A DNA stretch of 64,000 bases from Deroplatys truncata. Its lineage: Eukaryota; Arthropoda; Insecta; Mantodea; Mantidae. The stretch is from positions 56,590,539-56,654,538 of the forward strand of contig CM060976.1 in the NCBI GenBank assembly GCA_030765065.1. The letters run 5' to 3'. The translations under genes and the position numbers were made by a program. The notes under the pieces were generated by a model. It saw only the letters and a program-made list of their open reading frames with translations, made no database searches and had not been told where the DNA came from. Positions 44,770 through 56,724 of this stretch are shown here, one piece after another; positions within the stretch are counted from its first letter, which is position 1; each line of letters opens with the position of its first letter.

Positions 44770-45295
44770 AACAATAACAGATCTCAGAAATAGCTTATGC
44801 CACAAAAAACTTATTTGAAATAAATTGTGTGTTTTAAAGATATAATTTTTTTTGTGTATCACATTTACGTCTTAACATTTAAGTTTACTAATTATAAAAG
44901 ATATACAAAATTTCGAAGAAATTAAGTTAACTTCACAGGCTACTACCAGAAAATACATTTTATTTCTAATGTAAGTACATATAATATATGCTATTTTAAT
45001 AAAAACCTTTAGAACCATTTTTTACAAAATAAAAAACTGTTGAAAAATCTTTTATGTAAAGGGTAGTCTGGTGTGGGGAAATTTTCTTGAAAACCTTCGT
45101 TTCATCTTTGGAAGGACTGAATCTAAGTGCCAAGTTGGTATTTATCAAACTTTTCGTTTTTGAATGTTCTCTCTCTCTCACGCACGCGCACGCGCACACA
45201 GGGTATTTCCGGTGAAATCTCGGTATCGAATTTTTGGGTGAAATGGAGTACTTCCCCTATTAATATACGTAGTAGAGAAAGTAAAAAAGAAAGCA
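44770..45295 (+). repeat. Dispersed repeat family X, copy 9
   Basis: From ataacagatctcagaaatag through cttcacaggctactaccaga and ccttcgtttcatctttggaa to ttaatatacgtagtagagaa. The CA-rich stretch near 45170 is shortened and fused directly to the gtatttccggtgaaatctcg block, an internal deletion. Confidence 0.8.
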
Positions 45296-45339
45296 AACTT
45301 ATAAGAAAAAGTTTAGTCCTTATGTCAGGGTGAACAATA

Positions 45340-46225
45340 CAGATTCAGAAGTAAAAATCTTATATGTTGCACTCACATGACTTCCTCTACTCTTGTACAA
45401 ACTATTTTCCAAACGCTTATTCTCCATCTACTCGTACTTCATGTTAATCGAGATAAACATTTGCTGAAATTGTCTTATTGCTAATTTTCTTGTAGGTGCA
45501 AGGGGAAAATGGTAGGCTTTAAGTGATAGTCAAATCGTTTAAGAGTTGGTTGCTATGTGGAGCATTCCATTCTCTTTGCATGTCCAGGACATATAAAAAC
45601 AAATAACGAATTTCTATTTGAGAAAAATTATAAGTATTGGAAAGTTCAAACAAATAACAAGGAATTACTCCGAAATTCAGACAAAACGAATGTATGACAT
45701 AAATTGTGTGTTTTCACGAGATCTACATTTTTTTCTGAGATAAAATTTTGTGTATCTGTTACGGTTTACCAGTTATGAAAAGTCATTAAGAATGAAAAGG
45801 ACTTTTGGAGATATTCCCAGAAACTTCAATATATACGTTTTATTTGTCATGAAAGTATCTTAAATATATGATATTTTAATCAAAATCGTTAGACCATTTT
45901 TCAGAAAATTAAAATTTTAGAAAAATGTTCCATGCAAAGGGTCATCTGGGGTGGGGGGATTTTCTTGAAAATCTTCGTGTCGCATCTCTGGAAGATACTG
46001 AACCTAAATACCAAGTTAAGTATTTATCCAAGTTTTCGTTTTTGAGTTATGCTGTTCACAGCCTGACAGGCACAGAGAGACACACACACGGGCATGTTTC
46101 CAAAAATGCTTTATTTGGATTCGGAGCACCTCAAAACATGTATTTCCGGTGAAATCTCAGTATCGAATATTTGGGGTGGAATGCAATAGTTCCCCTACTT
46201 ACTATACGTAGTAGGGAAAATAAGT
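45340..46225 (+). repeat. Dispersed repeat family X, copy 10 (near full length)
   Basis: Begins aaaaatcttatatgttgcac and actcacatgacttcctctac; ends cttactatacgtagtaggga at 46220. At about 885 bp it is one of the two most complete copies. It carries an open 75-aa frame (45925-46152). Confidence 0.85.
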
Positions 46226-46345
46226 GGCATTAGAAAACGAAGGCTACAATTTTATGGACATATTAAGCAAATGAGCTCAAACAGGCTCACAAAACTAATA
46301 ATGAAATTCTACGAAAATAGAAGAAAATCACAAATAGTTATATAG
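46215..46345 (+). pseudogene. LINE polymerase C-terminal scrap
   Basis: + strand reads IRKRRLQFYGHIKQMSSNRL then TKLIMKFYENRRKSQ, the R-x-L-x-F-Y-G-H-I/L-x-R-M block found at the extreme C-terminus of many insect LINE polymerases. It directly follows copy 10 of family X. Too short for a clade. Confidence 0.62.
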
Positions 46346-46775
46346 AGGTTACAATTTACGAGAGGTTACTAAAGTGCGACTTCAACGTTTTTCTTCCATT
46401 ATGGGATAAGTCACTAGAATCTGTGATATTAGGGTTGTTAGGGTCCATTCATAACCGGCATCTCTACCTCTATTACATGTATTAGGAATGTTAGTTATAT
46501 TGTATCTGTTACAATATATTGAATGGTGTGGCGCCCTGTTTTTATACTCGCAGATGTTCAATCTTTGCACCCGACAGTTATGTCACAACTTACGCACTGA
46601 TTATAATATTAATTATATTATACCAGGGTTCACACAAGCCGTCCATAGTTGAAGTTAGTTTATACCGGATAGCGCGGATGCCAAAAGGTTTGCCTAAGCA
46701 GGACTGCAAATGGGACTTTATACGATAGAGAGGAGACTGCTAAATGTAAGATCAATGCTTGAAAACGTACACTTT
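46346..46775. other. Unassigned non-coding sequence
   Basis: No gene or named repeat recognised. Confidence 0.35.
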
Positions 46776-46779
46776 AACT

Positions 46780-46935
46780 GCTATTACTGATCTCAGTGCT
46801 CATTCGATAGAGAAAGTGCCTGCTATATGAGGTGTTCCGGGTTCGATTCTCGGCTGGGCTCCAGAAACTTGTCTTTAAACAAAGCATTTCACGGTATGCC
46901 CAGGGTCTATATTTGAATGTGAGAGTACCTATGTG
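46780..46935 (+). repeat. tRNA-derived SINE (family C)
   Basis: Head: attcgatagagaaagtgcct (box A-like) and tccgggttcgattctcggct (strong box B) at 46843-46858, spaced as in a tRNA, followed by a non-tRNA body to about 46935. Differs from families A and B. Confidence 0.68.
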
Positions 46936-48125
46936 TGTGTGTGGGGGGATGTTTTCAGTTATTTTATAACCAATTCACCCATTACCAAGAATTCAGGATT
47001 GCCGCTTTACGCAAACCTGAGCACACACGTTAAGTCATTTAGTTCCATGACAGTTAATCTACAATCAGTACAACTATATGGCACCAAATGGTGCCGCATA
47101 GCTAACAAGATTAAACAAAATTCTATTTTTATTATATTATGTGCCCTTAAAAGTACGTTAGAATTAAATTTAATTTCTATTAGTGTATTATTCATAATAA
47201 GTATTTGCAAAAACGTGCCTGCCTTGGTTGACGAACTGATGTAAGGGCCTCCCAGGCCCACGTTCTATCTGAAATTATCCATTTCTTAATATTATTTCTG
47301 TACGTCAAAAACAAACAAGCAAAGAAGGAGACAAACGTGCGCAGAAGACAGATGCCGCACCTGAAAATGTTCAGAGCACAACCTTCGAGTCTCAGCTGTA
47401 TTTTTGTACGTCTCCCCACAGATCGTAACCATATGCGTATGTTCGTTATTGGCGAGCGTTACCTTTTTGTCTGAATGACCTGGCTCGAACTGCATGCAGG
47501 ATATCATGAGACGTTTATCAGTAGAAAACTACCATGTAAACACATGCACACATTGGTATTGCCTCAGTGACCTTTCGCTTTGTACCTACACTGTCGCTTT
47601 CAACATGAGTGATGCGGCAACTTCTTTTGCACCTATGTATATGCGAGAAACTTAAAACTGCAAAGGACGGCTTGTTTGAGCCACCCGGTATATGATTATG
47701 TTATACGAATTATATTACGGTTTATATTATATTATTTATAGTTATATTAATTAGGCTGATTATACGAGGATTTAATTTAATTATTATTAATTAGTTATCT
47801 TTGCAGTTAATTATAAATTTGAATTGCTTTTCGCAATGTCTGGTGTAAGCGTTGTCTGGTCTATGTTGAGTTTTATTTTATAGGAAGAAATCTGCGTAAA
47901 AAAACAAAGGAATATATTTACCTACACCTAAGTATGAGTTGCTCTTCATACTACATTACATTAATTTTGATGCAGTAATTTTTATCACAAATTATGTAAA
48001 TGTCAGAGTGATTGTGGTGTGAATATGCATTGTTTTTTGACATTGATTTGAGATGTTTGTTGATTGTAATCATTGTCGAGAAGTGGGTTTATACGGCCTT
48101 ACTGAAACTGACAATAATAGCGTGC
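46936..48125. other. Unassigned non-coding sequence
   Basis: No gene or named repeat recognised; AT-rich around 47690-47830. Confidence 0.35.
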
Positions 48126-48129
48126 AATA

Positions 48130-48655
48130 ATGTAGCGAGGGGGTGAGCTGTTTATCATTATTAGAGACGAGCAAATGACGTCAGAGTGGCGTGTTTTTCT
48201 TAGAATTTGCGGGAACATTTTCCCCAGAGCATATGTTTTCGTAATTTTCATTAGATATAAATATAGACGCTAATGTTGGCGCGTTTTATTAGCCAATAGC
48301 AGCTCGGTTATAATCTTTAGACATATTGGGGCGAGGAAGTATAAATTCAGTGTCAGGGTCAAGTTTCACGTAGTTCAACAGAAGCAGTCATGGTGAATAC
48401 ATCGCACAGTTTATCGATTTGCAGGTTACGCGTAGCAAATTTATGAAAAATCTCTCGTGTCGTAAAGTTAATTACACAAAAAGTTGAAGTACGCGAATTA
48501 ATAATGGGCAGTAAAGAAGTTATTATAACAGTTTCAGTTTGGCGAGTGTCAAGATTAATAGGTGAAAGTGAATAATGTGTTACGACAATAAAAGTGTAAA
48601 ACAAATTCTTTTATCAGTGTTATCTTTGGATAAAAACTCCTTTCCGTTTACACAC
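48130..48655 (+). repeat. Possible solo LTR
   Basis: Begins tgtagcgagggggtgagctg; has a CCAAT-like agccaatagc, a TATA-like agtataaattcagtg (48340) and a polyadenylation-type gacaataaaagtg (48585), and could end tttccgtttaca. The promoter-then-poly(A)-signal order fits an LTR, but no target duplication was found. Confidence 0.35.
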
Positions 48656-49010
48656 CTGTACAAGATAAGTGCTTGACCGAAAAATCATAGCTAGTCGGAG
48701 GACAGTGAACCCAAAATTAAATACAATAACAGGCGCTCAGCAAAAGATAACACGAAGTGACCGCGATAAATTGTCTTTCATACGTGCGGCAGATAAAAAT
48801 GAAGCATCTTCCAACTACCAACAAATAGCACACTTCAATTTGTAATATTTAATAACATATGCATGTTATATAAATTAAGTCCATACACGGTTAAGTGTTT
48901 AATTGTAGCACAATCTACATAATCTAAAACCGGGATGCAGCTTATCAGCGATCATGGTGGAAAAGAAAAGTGATAACCAAACCTTTGCACTGAAGATCAT
49001 AATTTGCAGA

Positions 49011-49012
<2 letters not shown>

Positions 49013-49062
<50 letters not shown>
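49013..49062. repeat. (AT)n microsatellite
   Basis: About 25 AT units; it forms the left flank of the LTR at 49063. Confidence 0.95.
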
Positions 49063-49065
<3 letters not shown>

Positions 49066-49479
49066 AACACCCCTACCGGGGGTGGCTAACCCAGCAGTAG
49101 TTGGTTACGCTAGTGGGAGTGATAGCTCAGAGGTAGGGAGTATGCGTTGGTACCGGGTTGGTAGGTAGGTCGGGGCGGCGCTCCAGGATGTGGGTAGTTA
49201 ATTACTGCACAAGGGATATTGACCCAATAAATTGTCTTTGTTTCAATGTGAGTACATGGGGCCCGTAGTCGGGCAACTTAGACTGGGTGAAGCCCGTGCA
49301 AGCAGAGCAGATCTTAGAGTAGATGTATCCTTACCTATTCAACTGCTGTTGCGCTGGCGACTCGTGTATGGAAGGCAGATCACAGGTCGTTGACGATACA
49401 AGTCACGCTCTCTCCGTTAGTCAAGGATACTGTTCCACGATTCTCTCACCCATCACACACCACAAGCCAGACCCCCGTA

Positions 49480-49519
<40 letters not shown>

Positions 49520-49639
49520 TTTTCGAAGTGCTGACTTCGCATTCCTTAGCGCGCCCGTGTTGAGGTAACTGCGTTTCAGCATTTTCTGCTCGGTTACCTC
49601 ATCTGACGTAATCCCCGGTGCTCAACCTTATCCGCTACA
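49063..49639 (+). mobile_element. Solo LTR (577 bp)
   Basis: Starts tgtaacacccctaccggggg and ends accttatccgctaca, i.e. TG...CA borders as in Gypsy-type LTRs. Flanks are atat on both sides, consistent with a 4-5-bp target duplication within an AT microsatellite, though the low complexity weakens this. A poly(A)-type ccaataaattg lies at 49224. A (TA)n run at 49481-49518 has grown inside it. No gag or pol follows, so it is a solo LTR. Confidence 0.72.
49481..49518. repeat. (TA)n microsatellite inside the solo LTR
   Basis: Nineteen TA units interrupting the LTR. Confidence 0.95.
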
Positions 49640-49718
49640 ATATATATAATGACTCATAATACTAACAAAAGACCGACATATCGCGTCTTTTGTAAATAGA
49701 TTGTTGGTGGTTTCTCTG

Positions 49719-49721
<3 letters not shown>

Positions 49722-49768
<47 letters not shown>
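49722..49768. repeat. (AT)n microsatellite
   Basis: About 23 units; flanked by sequence (gtgactca) similar to that right of the LTR (atgactca at 49652), suggesting a local duplication. Confidence 0.9.
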
Positions 49769-49772
<4 letters not shown>

Positions 49773-50015
49773 CTCAAGTTAGAACATTGACCGCCCCGAC
49801 AGGCGGCATCAGGCATCTTTGTTTTTAGTAACCTAAGTTAGGCTGTGTCCCCTATATGAAGTGGATTAGTGAAGTAAAAATGACTTAAAATTGGCTGGAA
49901 TTGCGCACGAAGATTTTCTGAATGGAGATATCTTTAGAATCTAAAGTGCATTAATGGCAAGTTGGCCAGAGCGAAAACCGAAAAAAAGGAAAAAAAAATC
50001 TGGAACAATATGGAC

Positions 50016-50019
<4 letters not shown>

Positions 50020-50057
<38 letters not shown>
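50020..50057. repeat. (GA)n microsatellite
   Basis: About 19 AG units; it creates a spurious Arg-Glu repeat frame. Confidence 0.95.
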
Positions 50058-50059
<2 letters not shown>

Positions 50060-50266
50060 TCAACAGCTAAAGAATGAGAGAACTGTGGATTCAAAGGAAA
50101 ACAAAGAAACATCTAAGTACTTCGCATTGGCGTATTCACAGTCAAATGAAGAATTTAATAATGATGATAATGATAATAATAATCATCATATTCGCGGCTT
50201 GGACCTATCGACCTGTTCCATCACTAAACAAAATTAAAATTGGTTCTGTCATTTTTCCTGGTCTTC

Positions 50267-50895
50267 TTATTGATGTTGTTCCTTGTGGGATTTAGTTGTG
50301 GATAGTTTTTGTAATCGTTGAATCCGAAACAGCGTCCTATAATTATGTTCTTTCAATGTGTTTTGGCGTTCTTTTGTTATCTCCAAAATGCCTTGTATTT
50401 TAAATTCTGCTGTAATATCTTCACTTCTTTTCCTGTCTAGCAGCGTATATCCCGCTACTAATCTCAAAAATATCATTTCAGCTGCTATAGGCCTTCTTTC
50501 ATCTTCCTTCCTTAGTATTCCATTTTCGCTGCTGCATGGTAAGGCCATGACTTTATAACATTTTAATAAAGTCTCTTTTCTTAACTTTCTTCCTAACGTC
50601 CGGCGTATGGTTCCACAGAAACAAGCATTCAGTCTACTGTCTGTTTCAGGGTTTTTCCCCCTTAAGTTGCATTACAACCCAGGTATTTGAATGTATTTGT
50701 CTGTTCTATTATTTTATCAATTTTTGCTCTAATTGGCTGGGATCCTAAAAATGCCACTACTTTCGTCTTTACGGGAATATCCTAATACTACACGTTTTAA
50801 TTTATTAATTGCTATCTGTACATCATTAATTCCACTCCAGCCTATAATCACTCGGTCGTCTGCAAATAAGAGAGTTATAAAATAATATATATTAT
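50267..50895 (-). pseudogene. LINE reverse transcriptase fragment (motif C to C-terminus)
   Basis: - strand: near 50860 LLFADDRVI (motif C, F-A-D-D), SGINDVQIAINKLKRVV, then (frame changes) a GSQPIRAKI-like stretch, NRTNKYIQI for the F-K-Y-L-G block, CGTIRRTLGRKLRKETLLKC and YKVMALP. The open 50267-50548 piece follows with RRPIAAEMIFLRLVAGYTLL, DRKRSEDITAEFKIQG and TKERQNTLKEH. This is a LINE polymerase type frequent in insects; clade not fixed. Indels are frequent, so it is dead. Confidence 0.8.
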
Positions 50896-51740
50896 TAGAA
50901 TAGATAAGAGAGATCGACGGCAGAAAAATACGCTTAGATGGGAAAAGATAGGGAAAACAGGAAGAGATGCTATGTTAGGAGAGGGTTGAAGGAAGGAAAT
51001 GCGTTTATACGGGAAAGATAGGGAAAACAAGAATAAGTGCTAAGGTGGCCTAGAAGTCAAAGGCGTCTGAGGCTGATTCAGGGAGCAATTTAGCATTCAT
51101 AGAAGATAGTGGATAGGGAGTAAAGGCAACGCAGTCCATTGTCCGGTATGCTGTTTAACTTGAGAGCTTTCTATAACAAATGTATCTTAAGAGGATCTTA
51201 ACCCAAGGCTAAACTATACTAGGGTATTTTCTCGTTCTACAATGATTTGCTGAGTCACATCACTCGATCTTGAAATCTGAGCACCCCAAATAACAAATCT
51301 TGGCTTCTCCATTTTGGTGTCGTTGCCAAATTTCAGGTGAATGATTTAGTTTACTGCACAGCTGTTCGAGTATGCAGATCCATGGTCCTAAAGGTGTAGG
51401 TGTAGATGTAGCGTCTTGTTCGACTTGACAGTCTTGAGGATTTCAATCTTTTCAGCATCAGGAAGGCATAACAGGCATTTTCCACTCGATTCCCACTAGT
51501 TTAACAGTAGCATTCTCTTCCCTCGGGTTGCCAGAATGTTGTGTTTAGAGTCCTTGGATCGAATCAGCACCAATTCAAACTTACTATCGAGTATGAGTTC
51601 CCTGTAGTCGTCGGAAAATCCCAGAAGTATCGACAGCAGCACCATAGCATTGTCGTAATCACGATATAATCGCAGTCTTCGAAAAACGTCGTTTAATAAA
51701 CCTGGTATTATCGTCTGTGTTTTTGTTTGTTCGTTTTTTG
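50896..51740. other. Unassigned non-coding sequence
   Basis: A local duplication of agatagggaaaacaggaaga-type sequence (50945-51035) is visible; otherwise nothing recognised. Confidence 0.35.
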
Positions 51741-51744
51741 TCTA

Positions 51745-51958
51745 GATTTAACGTCCTTTAACCGGTTAGGTCATATCGGACGATGAATGAAATGATGCTC
51801 ATATGAGCCCGAAGTTCATAGAACTTAAGAGTTACTCGTCTTTCAACTTCCAGGATAAGGGAAAACCCCAGATAAAGCTTATCCGCGTAACTTACCAACC
51901 GAGATTCGAACTTGGGATCTCTTGGATGTCGGCAGAGACGTTACCCTTATACCACAGA
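51745..51958 (-). repeat. tRNA-derived SINE, minus orientation
   Basis: - strand head: actctgtggtataagggtaa (box A) and cccaagttcgaatctcggtt (box B, near perfect), with a body through cggataagctttatctgggg to about 51745. The 60-aa + frame at 51803 is a shadow. Confidence 0.75.
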
Positions 51959-51961
51959 GTC

Positions 51962-52200
51962 GGTCTGGGTGGCTCAGTTGGTTAGGCGCTGGCCTTCTGA
52001 TCCCAAGGTTGTGGATTGAAACCCAGTCCAGACCGATGGCTTTTAAGTGTGGTTAAAATCCCCATGTCAGTAGATTTACTTGCATGTAAAAGAACTCCAG
52101 CTTGAGATACTCCGGCAAACCGGCTGTGCTGATATGACCCTAACAATTGACAGCGTCGTTAACAAACTAAACATTTATTTCCTAATACACAGAGGTGGGC
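51962..52200 (+). repeat. tRNA-derived SINE, plus orientation
   Basis: Head: ctgggtggctcagttggtta (box A, classic) and ggttgtggattgaaacccag (weaker box B) at 52006-52025; the body includes gtaaaagaactccagcttga and gacagcgtcgttaacaaact. Its head abuts the head of the minus SINE. Confidence 0.75.
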
Positions 52201-52547
52201 TTTTAGTCTGCGTTATTAAAATGGTTATTATCTTCATAGGACTCAAAAAGCAAAACCAAAGTTCATTTACAGTGATACACTTTGCCTATCTTTTGGAATG
52301 ACACAGGTAACTAATCAGTCAATCGGTTGGAATTATGCAAGAGGGGAGGTGAAAGGTGACGCTTTCAGTACCAACTTAAATCCCCTCGGGCCACTTTTTC
52401 TGTTCTCACGAGTGAATCAGTGTTGGAAATGACACGTACGATCTTATAAGTAGGATACTTTCGTATCGTGTGCGATATAGCCAAAACTTTGTTCTTATTT
52501 CCAAGCATTCCTTTCGTTTAAGTTTTTAAATGCTTTAGATAGCTATT

Positions 52548-52760
52548 ATACCGAGCGGGATGAATCAGGTGGTAACGTCTGTGACTGTATTCAGGATGTC
52601 CCGAGTTCAAATTCCCGGGGCCGACCAATCTCACCGAAGGTTTATTTTCAGTTTTCCTAGGTCGCTAGGTGAATGCTGGATTGGATAATTTGATTCACGA
52701 ATTCTCCTACCAACCCTTTTATCACTGAATTTCATTTCCTTCTTCTTCACCAACATACCA
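52548..52760 (+). repeat. tRNA-derived SINE (family D)
   Basis: Head: gcgggatgaatcaggtggta (box A region) and ccgagttcaaattcccgggg (box B, 52608-52622). The body has ttattttcagttttcctagg and gtgaatgctggattggataa, a body motif resembling SINEs of several arthropods (remembered, not checked). Confidence 0.72.
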
Positions 52761-53295
52761 GGCAGTGAGCACATCATCCATCCTGGATATGCTATGATCT
52801 AGAGATTGCTTGCTCCTCGACAGGTTGCTGACCAAGGCATTGGCTTGTTAGTCCTAAAAAGTGGAGGATAATCAGTTAAAGAAGAAGAAAACTACCATTT
52901 CTATTCTGCCAGTTGCTGTAATGTTTTATTTTCTTTTCAGTCTGTACAATACTATTCATTACTTGCTCCAACATCATGCAAAATCTTTATTACGTAGGTG
53001 TTGAATCTACACTTTAATTTTAAATAGTTGTAAATTATAATACCGTAGCGAGGAAAATGTTTACTGGCCGGTTCACGTGACCTCTTCCTTCAACGGTATC
53101 TACAAACCTGAAAGTACGCGGAATAGCAGCAAATGTAATTCGGTAGAAAATTTAAAGATAATTTACTTTTGCTCAAAACTTTTCGTTAACTTTAAATCGC
53201 AATCTAGTACCAACAGCCAGTAGTGCTATTATGTTCTAATTTAATTAATAACCTCGGAAGAATGTATGTTCAAGGATTGGGTGAACGAAAATATA

Positions 53296-54629
53296 CACTG
53301 GTGTGCAAAACCTAAGGACAAGATGGGTAAAGTAACATAACAAATGAACTACTTGGTGGAAGTAGATGGAGATGCGGGAGTATGTTGCCAGAGGTCTCTC
53401 ACACTTACACAGAAAGCTGGACGTCACATGGCGTGAGTGTAGCGAGCCTGTAGTGCCAACTGGGTCTGGTCCCGCAACACTTGGCGAAACAGGACAAGAC
53501 GGTGTGTGGCAATTAGCGAGCTGTCACGGTACATTGTAGTGGTGTTCTTCATTGCAACAGGCAAGAAGGGATCCACGCCAAACAGCGGGTGCAATTGCAA
53601 CCACGTATAACAGGACAGCTAGGCACGCAATCTCAGATACACACTGGCACGGCGACTACACAGAGGTGGTCTCTTTGCCCGACGGCCAGTACGTTGTGTT
53701 CCATTGATATCGTTGTGTTCCATTGATATCCCCACATCGACGGCACCGTTTGCGATGGTCCCAAGAGCATCAAAATTGGACCAACGAGGATTGGGATCGC
53801 GTGCTCTTCTCGGATGAGAGCAGATTCAGTCTAAGTAGTGATTCTCGACGTACCCTCATCTGGCGAGAGGTGGGAACACGTAATGAACCCAGGAACATCC
53901 TGAACATGATCGTTTTTGGTGGTCCGGATGTTATGGTTTGGGGTTTGGGAAGGCATAATGTTGCATGGGCGCACCGACCTCCAAATCTTTGAACACGGTA
54001 CGCTCACTGGTCAACGTTATTGTGATGCTGTACTCCTTCCTCATGTGCGTTTTTTCAGGGGTGCAGTCGGCCCTGACTTCATTTTTATGGATGACAATGC
54101 GCGACCGCATCGTACAGCAGGATCTCTTGGAATGAGAGGATATTCGGCGAATGCACTGACCTGCCCGTTCTCCCGATTTAAATCCCATCGAATATTTACG
54201 GGATGGTTTGAGGAGACGCATTGCAGCACATCCACATGCATCAACGACCATCCAACAGCTTTCAACAGCGCTGGTGGAGGAATGGAACGCCCTACCAAAA
54301 GAACTGCTTACTAACCTTGTGGCCAGCATGGGAGCACGATGCAGAGCATGCATTGCTGTCCGTGTTTGTCATACACCCTTTTAAGCACCATGTATCCGTT
54401 TCTGTAAATTTAGAGAGCCAGCATATGTCGTATTGACTTTAGTGTAGCTTATGGTCAATGAATAAAAGTTGCATTTCTGTTCGTCTCATTGCATATTTCG
54501 TTTAGTTGCCTACTGTAGCATACCGTAGCAGCTCCCTCTATGTGTGATTCAAGTTTCATCGAGCTCTGTTACTTGGCAGTGTCACAGCATGCGAATATTA
54601 CTTTCGTTCTTAGGTTTTGCACACCAGTG
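53296..54629 (+). mobile_element. Tc1-like element, 1334 bp
   Basis: TIRs cactggtgtgcaaaacctaa at the left and its exact inverse ttaggttttgcacaccagtg at the right, each flanked by TA. The transposase is on the + strand. Confidence 0.93.
53560..54385 (+). pseudogene. Tc1-like transposase (DD34E type), frameshifted
   Basis: + strand: 53723-53920 RHRLRWSQEHQNWTNEDWDR, VLFSDESRFSLSSDSRR (first Asp) and EVGTRNEPRN; 53916-54100 MLHGRTDLQIFEHGTLTGQR, YCDAVLLPHVRF and FIFMDDNARPHRTA (second Asp); then, after an indel, W-P-x-R-S-P-D-L-N-P-I-E-Y-L (third acidic residue), STTIQQLSTALVEEWNALPK and the C-terminus ending near 54385. The N-terminal HTH part (53540-53700) is more degraded. Confidence 0.87.
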
Positions 54630-54824
54630 TATATGAGCACTATTTCACTCATGCCGCACATGGGATAATGACCAATAACGTTTAAGGAATATGGTTTTAT
54701 AACTAATCATGGCCATGATTCTTTCCTCCTTCTTTGGGCTTCTCCTTTTTATAATACTCTGAAGAGGTTGGAGTGTCATTTTGAAGTGAGTGAGCTACCA
54801 ACAATCAATACCCTTACGTTTAAA

Positions 54825-55735
54825 CATAAAAAAAATCTGATGTGTTACACTCACATGACTTTCTCCACTCTTGTACAAACTATTTTTACAAACGCTTATT
54901 CTCAATCTACTTCATGTTAATCGAGATAAAGATTTGCAGACTCTATCTTATTGCTAATTTTCTTGTAGATGTAAGGGGAATATATATTTACAAGGGCAAT
55001 ATAGAAATACAGTAGCCTTTAAGCACATACATATCTCTTAATAGCTGGTTGCTAGGTGCAGCACCATTCCCTTTGCCACAGATTAATACTCTTTGCATAT
55101 ACAAGACAAAAAAATGAATAACGAATTCCCATTTGAGAAAATAAGTATTGAAAAATTTAAGGGAATAACAAGCAATATCTCGAAAATGGTTCACTCAACA
55201 AAAAAAAAATGTATATGACATAAATTGTGTATTTTAACGCGATCCACAGTTTTTGTGTAGTAAAATTTTGTCTATCTCTTATGGTTTACCAGTTATGCAA
55301 AAGTTGTTCACAATGAAGAATACTTTTGGAGACATTCCTAGAAAATTCAAGATATACGTTTTATTTGTCATGAAAATATCTTAAACATATGATGTTTTAT
55401 TCAAAATTGTTAGAGTCATTTTTGAGAAAATTAAAATTTTCGAAAAATGTTCCATGTAAAGGGTAATTTTGGATGGGGGAATTTTCTTGAAAACCTTCGT
55501 GTCGCAACTCTGGAAGATATGAACCTAAAAACCAAGTTTGGTGTTTATCCGACTGTTCGTTTCTGAGTTATGCTGTTCACAGACAGACACACACACGGAC
55601 ATGTTTCCAAAAATGCTTTTTTTTGGATTCAGGGGATCTCAAAACATGTATTTCCGGTGAAATCTCGGTATCGAATTTTTGAGTGGAATACAATACTTCC
55701 CCTACTTACTATATGTAGTAGAGAAAGTAAAAAAT
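54825..55735 (+). repeat. Dispersed repeat family X, copy 11 (best full-length copy)
   Basis: Starts aaaaaatctgatgtgttaca and cactcacatgactttctcca; ends cctacttactatatgtagta then gagaaagtaaaa, about 905 bp. Aligns by eye to copy 10 along its whole length, so it serves as the reference copy. No long frame. Confidence 0.87.
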
Positions 55736-56720
55736 GGTAGAAACGAGATTTGGCAACGCTTCAAATGAAGATACTGACGAGATTGTTAATTAGCCATGCC
55801 AATTCTAACGTAAGGAAGAACTTCATTTGTAATGCTTCAGGGGTATTTTCATCACATAAATTTCAATGTTTCATATTATTCGTACCTAAAAACCACAGTG
55901 CTAATCTTTATTTTTTCCGGTAACCCATGCATCTCTCGCCTTTTGAAACTCTTGGTCTTGAAATGGATTGGACTTTATATAATATTCCTTAAATTGCATT
56001 TCTTGTGGCATTTTAGCTGAGATATTCCATATTGTTTTTATAGCATCAATATGAGGAAATCAAACATAGAAGAGTACAAGGAATACGCTATAAAAGCAAC
56101 GATATATGATCATTTTAAAATAATGTTCATAATAAACTAATGAATTGAAACAAGTTAACATTTATCAGCCTGTTTGTGTAAAGAAATTCATAAACTATAA
56201 TGTTGATAATATAAGTTTTACTTATTTCATATTTTCCCTTCTAGGAGCATTCTTACTATCATAGATGAAAGAATAGTGAATTCCTACTGAAACTTCCGCA
56301 CGCCAGATGGCAGAAAATCCTATATGATCAAGTTGCATTGATCAAACAAACATGGCGGACCATACAATTCTAAGCTTTTTTCGAAAACACCACATATATT
56401 GCAAATAAATATAAATATTTCATTATTTTACTATAATAATCATGGTTTTGGGGAAAATCACTTCATTTTATTCGTAAGATAGTCTTAGCAAATGTCACTC
56501 AGGATTTCCAAATCCTCTAGATAAATTCTCTGTCACTTTGTCACTCAGAGAATTTATCGATGATTTGGAAACAACTACTGATAATTTACCATATCTATTT
56601 GGTATTACCTGTTAGTTGTATCAATAATCAAGTTTTAATCTATGTTTTTAAGATATGCCTTAAAATTATTGCACCTATAGAAGGCTGCAATAGCCTTAAA
56701 CGTCTCAACCTCACCTTATA
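55736..56720. other. Unassigned non-coding sequence
   Basis: Contains a perfect inverted pair of gataaattctctg/agagaatttatcgatg type near 56518-56560 (hairpin-like); otherwise nothing recognised. Confidence 0.35.
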
Positions 56721-56724
56721 CGGT

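Noticed and set aside
49323..49816. Tyr-Ile repeat frames
   Set aside because: Translations of (TA)n microsatellites.
49962..50237. Arg-Glu repeat protein
   Set aside because: Product of the (GA)n microsatellite.
51962..52025. Functional tRNA gene
   Set aside because: Box A is good, but the acceptor stem and box B are imperfect and a SINE body follows.
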